Of a stretch of DNA of 8,801 nt, positions 5,163 through 8,801 are shown piece after piece. This DNA comes from Phycisphaerales bacterium UBA966. Lineage in GTDB: Bacteria > Planctomycetota > Phycisphaerae > Phycisphaerales > SM1A02. The stretch is from contig DBCE01000181.1 in the NCBI GenBank assembly GCA_002292895.1, forward strand, positions 23,089 to 31,889, in the 5' to 3' direction. Each line of letters opens with the position of its first letter. Within the stretch, counting starts at the first letter, position 1. A program made the translations under genes and the position numbers. Below the pieces are notes generated by a model. That model was not told where the DNA came from. It worked only from the letters and a program-made list of their open reading frames with translations, and did not search any database.

Positions 5163-6776
5163 TCACTGACCCTGCGGTTTGGTGACTGCTTCCATGACGC
5201 GCTCGAGATTGAAACTGCCAGGCTTCTGGCGCGGCGGGAATTCACGGAAACTCTGCAGCCAGTTGCCAACGTATGCGCCCGCAGGCGCAATCGCGAACAT
5301 GTGCTCCAAGTACCAGCGCTGGTAGTCCATGCCGATGTCGGGGGCCAACTCAAATGGATCCATGCGCAAGTTGGTGAGCATCGGTGCGCGCAGTACTTCA
5401 AATGGTGCCTGCCAGACATGCATGCCGTGCGCGTTCTGCTTGAGGAACGTGGCCTTCCAGTTTTCAAAGCGCAGCGCGGCAACGCTGCCGTCGTCGGTCC
5501 AATAGATGAATTCCTTGCGCGGCCACGCGCCTTCGCCCTTCAAGGCTGGAAGCAGGTTGTAGCCGTCAAGATGCACTTTGTAGGTGGCGTCGCCGACTTT
5601 GCGCCCGGTCAGTAGGTCTTCTTTAATAGTGGGGTCACCTGCAGCGGCCAACAGCGTGGCCATCATGTCCTCATGTGCACCGATGTCATTGACCACCGTG
5701 CCAGGCTTAATCACGCCAGGCCAACGAATGGCGCATGGCACGCGGTATCCACCCTCCCACTGCGTGTTCTTCTCGCCACGGAACATCGTGGTGCCACCAT
5801 CCGGCCACGTGAACGCCTCCGCACCGTTGTCTGAGGAGTACATGATGATGGTGTTCTCAAGCATTCCCAGTGCCTCCAACTTGGCAAGCACTTCGCCAAT
5901 TTGGCGATCGTGTTCCACCATGCCGTCGGCGTAGATACCCAGTCCGGTCTTGCCAGCAACGCCTTCTTTGAGATGCGTGAAGATGTGCATCTTGGTGGAG
6001 TTCCACCACATAAAGAAGGGTTTATTGTCCTTTGCGGCGCGGTCAAGGAAGTCAAATGTCTTGGCATTCACTTCTTCATCGATCGTCTCCATGCGCTTCT
6101 TCGTCAGCGGACCCGTATCAGTCATGCGACCGTCCGCGAAACTGTGAATGACACCGCGTGGCCCGAACTTCTTCTTGAACTCTGGGTTCTTTGGATAGTC
6201 GCTGCTCTCTGGTTCTTCCTCTGCATTCAGGTGATAGAGGTTGCCAAAGAACTCATCGAACCCGTGCGCCGTCGGAAGCATCTCATCGCGATCGCCAAGG
6301 TGATTCTTTCCGAACTGACCAGTGACGTAGCCGCGCGCCTTCAGAAGCGTGGCGATGGTGGGGTCTTCCTTTTTAATTCCCTCGGGTGCGCCAGGAAGTC
6401 CAACCTTGGTGAGGCCAGTACGAATAGGAGATTGACCCGTGATGAACGCCGCGCGACCAGCGGTGCAACTCTGCTGGCCATACCAATCAGTAAAGAGTGC
6501 GCCCTCTTTGGCGATGCGATCAATGTTGGGCGTCTTGTAGCCCATCATGCCTTGGTTGTATGCACTGATGTTGAACTGACCAATGTCGTCACCCCAAATC
6601 ACCAGGATGTTGGGCTGCTTGTTGGGCTGCTTAACGGGCGCCTTGGCAGCCTGAGCGCACGCCGGCATGGCGCACACGCCGATGGCAACGGCCACGAGCG
6701 CAGCGATTGAGCCGCGGAGGGCAGTTGCGAGTTGGAAACGAACGGAGGCGGCAGTTGCGCACATGGTGGGTGACAT
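5163..6776 (-). CDS. Secreted arylsulfatase (formylglycine-dependent sulfatase)
   Basis: Family S1 sulfatases hydrolyse sulfate esters, in planctomycetes mostly on sulfated polysaccharides. The 537-aa product starts with a signal peptide: basic N-region to Arg21, hydrophobic core about 22-38, and a likely cleavage after AQA near residue 43. Catalytic features are complete: metal ligands Asp63-Asp64 in IWGDDIGQFN; the formylglycine signature CTAGR with Cys104 and Arg108; Lys157 and His159 in GKNHLGD; His264 in WWNSTKMH; Asp316-Asn317 in SSDNGAE; and Lys336 in GEKNTQWEGGYRVP. Cys104 must be converted to formylglycine by a maturase not encoded here. The ATG at 6776-6774 was preferred over a second Met at residue 5 because AGGAAGAG (6794-6787) lies 10 bases upstream. 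A stem-loop sits in the leader. The substrate cannot be assigned. The Cys-type signature is clear and the family call is firm. Confidence 0.96.
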   Translation of the reverse strand: MSPTMCATAASVRFQLATALRGSIAALVAVAIGVCAMPACAQAAKAPVKQPNKQPNILVIWGDDIGQFNISAYNQGMMGYKTPNIDRIAKEGALFTDWYGQQSCTAGRAAFITGQSPIRTGLTKVGLPGAPEGIKKEDPTIATLLKARGYVTGQFGKNHLGDRDEMLPTAHGFDEFFGNLYHLNAEEEPESSDYPKNPEFKKKFGPRGVIHSFADGRMTDTGPLTKKRMETIDEEVNAKTFDFLDRAAKDNKPFFMWWNSTKMHIFTHLKEGVAGKTGLGIYADGMVEHDRQIGEVLAKLEALGMLENTIIMYSSDNGAEAFTWPDGGTTMFRGEKNTQWEGGYRVPCAIRWPGVIKPGTVVNDIGAHEDMMATLLAAAGDPTIKEDLLTGRKVGDATYKVHLDGYNLLPALKGEGAWPRKEFIYWTDDGSVAALRFENWKATFLKQNAHGMHVWQAPFEVLRAPMLTNLRMDPFELAPDIGMDYQRWYLEHMFAIAPAGAYVGNWLQSFREFPPRQKPGSFNLERVMEAVTKPQGQ

Positions 6777-6786
6777 GGGGATCGGT

Positions 6787-6794
6787 CTCTTCCT
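6787..6794 (-). promoter_or_regulatory. Ribosome-binding site of the sulfatase
   Basis: On the minus strand the bases read AGGAAGAG and end 10 nt before the ATG at 6776. It is the only purine-rich match in the leader and supports the first of two nearby Met codons as the start. Confidence 0.5.
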
Positions 6795-6808
6795 GAATTA
6801 AGCTATCC

Positions 6809-6840
6809 GGCTACTCTTGGATTCCCTGGGGAAAGTAGCC
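6809..6840. promoter_or_regulatory. Bulged hairpin in the sulfatase leader region
   Basis: GGCTACT (6809-6815) and AGTAGCC (6834-6840) form a perfect 7-bp stem. Inside, TTCC (6822-6825) pairs with GGAA (6830-6833) around a CTGG loop, leaving a 6-nt one-sided bulge. It lies about 33 bp upstream of the sulfatase start and about 360 bp upstream of groEL. No T-run follows on either strand, so it is not a standard terminator. It could be an RNA leader structure or a protein-binding inverted repeat. Confidence 0.5.
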
Positions 6841-6877
6841 ACAGGGGCAAACTCTAGCGAAGTTCAAGGCAGCCGAC

Positions 6878-6920
6878 ATGGGGATGACTCCCCCATCCCG
6901 GGTGCTGCCGATCTGGCAGC
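6878..6920. repeat. Two adjacent short inverted repeats
   Basis: ATGGGG-N7-CCCCAT (6878-6896) and GCTGCC-GATCT-GGCAGC (6904-6920) are perfect 6-bp stems separated by 7 bp. Neither is followed by a T-run. They could be RNA structure, binding sites or chance in a G/C-rich gap. Confidence 0.4.
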
Positions 6921-7017
6921 GTCCATGCCGCCACGCCGGGGTGGGTGGCGGGAGCGGCAAGATGGACAACGGCGAGTTTGGGGGGTGGCGACCTGGCAAT
7001 GATGCGATTAAGTCTAT

Positions 7018-7041
7018 TTGCACCATGGGTTTATGTATTAA
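7018..7041 (+). promoter_or_regulatory. A/T-rich patch, weak groEL promoter candidate
   Basis: This is the most A/T-rich part of the gap, containing TATTAA (7036-7041, four of six to a -10). The TTGCAC at 7018-7023 is only 12 bp upstream, too close for a normal -35. A leader from here would be about 155 nt long. No heat-shock sigma-32-type pair was recognised. Confidence 0.2.
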
Positions 7042-7161
7042 ATCGAACGCCGCAATCGCGGTATCTCCCAGAATCCCAGTCCATCCGGCTGTTTGGCACA
7101 CCCCTTGCATCCCTACAACCTGCACCTACGGGCGAACCCGCTCGGGGCGACGCAGAACACG

Positions 7162-7188
7162 CCATATTCACCATATTCACCATATCTC
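7162..7188 (+). repeat. Three tandem 9-bp repeats before groEL
   Basis: CCATATTCA occurs twice exactly (7162-7170, 7171-7179) and a third time as CCATATCTC (7180-7188), ending where the groEL ribosome-binding site begins. This lies in the groEL leader and may be an operator, an RNA element or simple slippage. Confidence 0.6.
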
Positions 7189-7193
7189 GGAGA
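7189..7193 (+). promoter_or_regulatory. groEL ribosome-binding site
   Basis: GGAGA ends 8 bases before the ATG at 7202, a good match and spacing that fixes the groEL start. Confidence 0.75.
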
Positions 7194-7201
7194 CCTGATC
7201 C

Positions 7202-8801
7202 ATGCCCGTGAAGGAACTTGCCTTTGACACTGACGCCCGCAAGCAGCTGCTCGCCGGAGTCGAGAAACTCGCAGCAGCCGTCAAGAGCACGCTCGGCCCA
7301 CGCGGCCGCAACGCCGTCCTCGACCGCAGTTGGGGCGGACCGAACATCACCAAGGACGGCGTCAGCGTCGCCGAGGAGATTGAGCTCCGCAACAAGGTAG
7401 AGAACATGGGCGCCAAGCTGGTCAAGGAAGCCGCCAGCAAGACCTCCGACGACGCCGGCGATGGCACCACCACCGCCACCGTCCTCGCTGAGGCACTCTT
7501 TAAGGCTGGACTTCGTCAGCTCGCTGCTGGCGCCGACGCCAACACACTCATCCGCGGCATGCGCCGCGCGGTCGAGACCGTGGTGAAGGAACTCGCCGCT
7601 GCTTCGAAGCCTGTTGCACAAGTTGATGGCGGCATCGCTGCCGTCGCCAGCATCAGCGCTAACAACGATGTTGAAGTTGGCAAAATGATGGCCGAGGCTT
7701 TCAAGAAGGTCGGCAAGGACGGCGTCATCACCGTTGAAGAAGGCAAGAGCCTTGAGACTGTGGTTGATGTTGTTGAAGGCATGCGCTTCGACCGCGGCTA
7801 CCTCAGCCCGAACTTCGTGACTGACGTTGAGAAGATGCGCGTTGAGCTCGACAAGGTGCTCGTTCTCATCTACGAAGACAAGATCGACAGCGTCACCAAG
7901 CTGGTTCCGTTCCTTGAGAAGGTGGTCGAGAGCAAGAAGCCGCTCCTGATCATCGCCGAGGACATCACTGGCGAAGCACTCAGCACGCTGGTCATCAACA
8001 AGCTCCGTGGCGTTCTGCAGGTCTGCGCCGTCAAGGCTCCGGGCTACGGCGATCGCCGTCGCGCCATGCTTGAAGACATCGCCACTCTGACTGGCGCCAA
8101 GCCAATCATGAAGGATCTGGGCATTGATCTCGACAAGATCACACTTGCTGATCTTGGTCAAGCAAAGAAGCTTGAAGTTGACAGCGAGAACACCACGATC
8201 GTGGAAGGCGCTGGCTCAACGAGTGCAATCAAGGCTCGTTGCGAACAGCTCCGTCGCGAAATCGACACCACCGAGAGTGATTACGACCGCGAGAAGCTCC
8301 AGGAGCGTCTTGCCAAGCTCGCCGGCGGCGTTGCGCAAATCAAGGTTGGCGCAGCAAGCGAGAGCGAACTCAAGGAAAAGAAGTCCCGCGTCGAAGACGC
8401 ACTGCACGCCACCCGCGCTGCGATCGCCGAAGGCGTTCTGGCCGGCGGCGGCACCGCGTACATCCGCGCACTGCCATCACTCAAGAAGTTGCGCGCGCAA
8501 CTTGAGGGTGATGAGCAAGCCGGTGTCGATTTGGTTGCTGAGGCACTCGAAGTGCCGCTCCGCACCATTGCTGACAACGCAGGCGAAAAGGGAACCGTCG
8601 TTGTTTCGAAGGTCAAGGAAATGAAGGGCAATGAAGGCTTCAACGCCCTCACCCGTCAGTACGGCGACCTGATGAAGGACGGCGTCATCACCCCAGCCAA
8701 GGTCGATCGTTGCGCGCTGCAGAATGCTGCAAGCGTTGCTGGTCTGCTGCTTGCCACCGACTGCATCATCACCGAGAAGCCGCAACCCGCGGAAGCTGAA
8801 G
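7202..8801 (+). CDS. groEL: Chaperonin GroEL (60 kDa chaperonin), partial, runs off right edge
   Basis: GroEL forms the cytoplasmic double-ring chaperonin that folds proteins with ATP and GroES. The frame is open from ATG 7202 for 533 codons to the window end, lacking only the tail and stop (the E. coli protein is 548 aa). Equatorial ATP-site motifs are present: LGPRGRNAVL (31-40), KDGVSVAEEIELRNKVENMG (51-70), DDAGDGTTTATVLAEAL (83-99), VEDALHATRAA (397-407, with catalytic Asp399) and AGGGTAYIRA (414-423). The apical domain has VVEGMRFDRGYLSPNF (190-205) and KPLLIIAEDITGEALSTL (246-263), which forms substrate and GroES contacts. SDYDREKLQERLAKLAGGVA (359-378) closes the intermediate domain. 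All expected residues appear intact. No groES lies immediately upstream, so it must be elsewhere. Planctomycetes often carry several groEL copies, and this may be a stand-alone one. Confidence 0.97.
   Translation, partial: MPVKELAFDTDARKQLLAGVEKLAAAVKSTLGPRGRNAVLDRSWGGPNITKDGVSVAEEIELRNKVENMGAKLVKEAASKTSDDAGDGTTTATVLAEALFKAGLRQLAAGADANTLIRGMRRAVETVVKELAAASKPVAQVDGGIAAVASISANNDVEVGKMMAEAFKKVGKDGVITVEEGKSLETVVDVVEGMRFDRGYLSPNFVTDVEKMRVELDKVLVLIYEDKIDSVTKLVPFLEKVVESKKPLLIIAEDITGEALSTLVINKLRGVLQVCAVKAPGYGDRRRAMLEDIATLTGAKPIMKDLGIDLDKITLADLGQAKKLEVDSENTTIVEGAGSTSAIKARCEQLRREIDTTESDYDREKLQERLAKLAGGVAQIKVGAASESELKEKKSRVEDALHATRAAIAEGVLAGGGTAYIRALPSLKKLRAQLEGDEQAGVDLVAEALEVPLRTIADNAGEKGTVVVSKVKEMKGNEGFNALTRQYGDLMKDGVITPAKVDRCALQNAASVAGLLLATDCIITEKPQPAEAE

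Larger units (their letters stand above)
6777..7201. other. Non-coding divergent region between the sulfatase and groEL
   Basis: These 425 bp lie between divergent genes and must contain both leaders and promoters. From left to right they hold the sulfatase ribosome-binding site, a bulged hairpin (6809-6840), two short hairpins (6878-6896 and 6904-6920), a G-rich stretch (6938-6985), an A/T-rich patch (about 7006-7042) that may contain the groEL promoter, and three 9-bp repeats just before groEL. Small open frames exist on both strands, but their translations lack coding character (low complexity, no start signals). No CIRCE element, tRNA or riboswitch class that I know was recognised. Confidence 0.6.

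Noticed and set aside
5901..6710. A 269-codon open frame on the plus strand.
   Set aside because: It is antisense to the sulfatase catalytic region. The sulfatase frame holds all expected motifs and a signal peptide, so this one is a shadow.
6658..6776. Lipobox in the sulfatase signal peptide (Cys40).
   Set aside because: The residues before Cys40 are AMPA, which do not match the usual L-[AS]-[GA]-C pattern. An ordinary signal peptidase I site after AQA is more likely.
6811..7198. Small open frames of about 60-106 codons on both strands in the sulfatase-groEL gap.
   Set aside because: They lack ribosome-binding sites and recognisable composition, overlap one another on opposite strands, and cover hairpins and G-runs. 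I treat the region as non-coding.
7041..7201. Possible CIRCE (HrcA) operator before groEL.
   Set aside because: I looked for TTAGCACTC-N9-GAGTGCTAA and found no recognisable half-site.
7031..8161. A 376-codon open frame on the minus strand.
   Set aside because: It lies almost entirely antisense to groEL, whose translation matches the family residue by residue. Its protein is Ala/Leu/Asp-rich without a recognisable domain, as expected for an antisense shadow of G/C-rich third positions.

Overview
The window looks like a piece of a planctomycete chromosome, perhaps of the Phycisphaerae type, with moderately high GC. This is an inference from gene style: an ECF sigma factor with a translationally coupled membrane anti-sigma candidate, a secreted Cys-type sulfatase, and a membrane protein opening with the Cys4 zinc ribbon (CxxCxYDL...CPECG) common in that phylum. 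No rRNA or other taxonomic marker is present. All main genes are ordinary chromosomal families. I see no CRISPR array, prophage, insertion sequence or tRNA.

Layout. Bases 1-1022 (minus) hold a single-pass membrane protein cut by the left edge. It resembles an anti-sigma factor with an outer LolA/RseB-like domain and a Gly/Pro/charged repeat tail. It overlaps by ATGA the ECF sigma factor at 1019-1585 (minus), so the two form one regulatory operon. Bases 1698-2375 (minus) encode QueC (7-cyano-7-deazaguanine synthase), which overlaps by ATGA the MoxR-type AAA+ ATPase at 2372-3307 (minus). A 47-bp divergent intergenic region separates moxR from a zinc-ribbon multi-pass membrane protein at 3355-4236 (plus). 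That gene overlaps a more A/T-rich glycosyltransferase gene at 4227-5123 (plus). A secreted sulfatase at 5163-6776 (minus) converges on the glycosyltransferase. A 425-bp non-coding stretch rich in hairpins and G-runs then leads to groEL at 7202 (plus), which runs off the right edge.

How the parts may work together. The sigma/anti-sigma pair is a signalling unit responding to something in the envelope. MoxR (chaperone-like ATPase), the zinc-ribbon membrane protein, the glycosyltransferase and the sulfatase all fit envelope or polysaccharide biology, but the sequence does not show that they act together. QueC belongs to queuosine/7-deazaguanine synthesis and GroEL to general protein folding.

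I did not find a clear new system. The most unusual points are the repeat-tailed anti-sigma candidate, moxR paired with queC instead of its usual DUF58/VWA partners, a compact and possibly bidirectional control region between moxR and the zinc-ribbon gene, hairpins and 9-bp repeats in the sulfatase-groEL gap, and strong over-representation of CGATCG.
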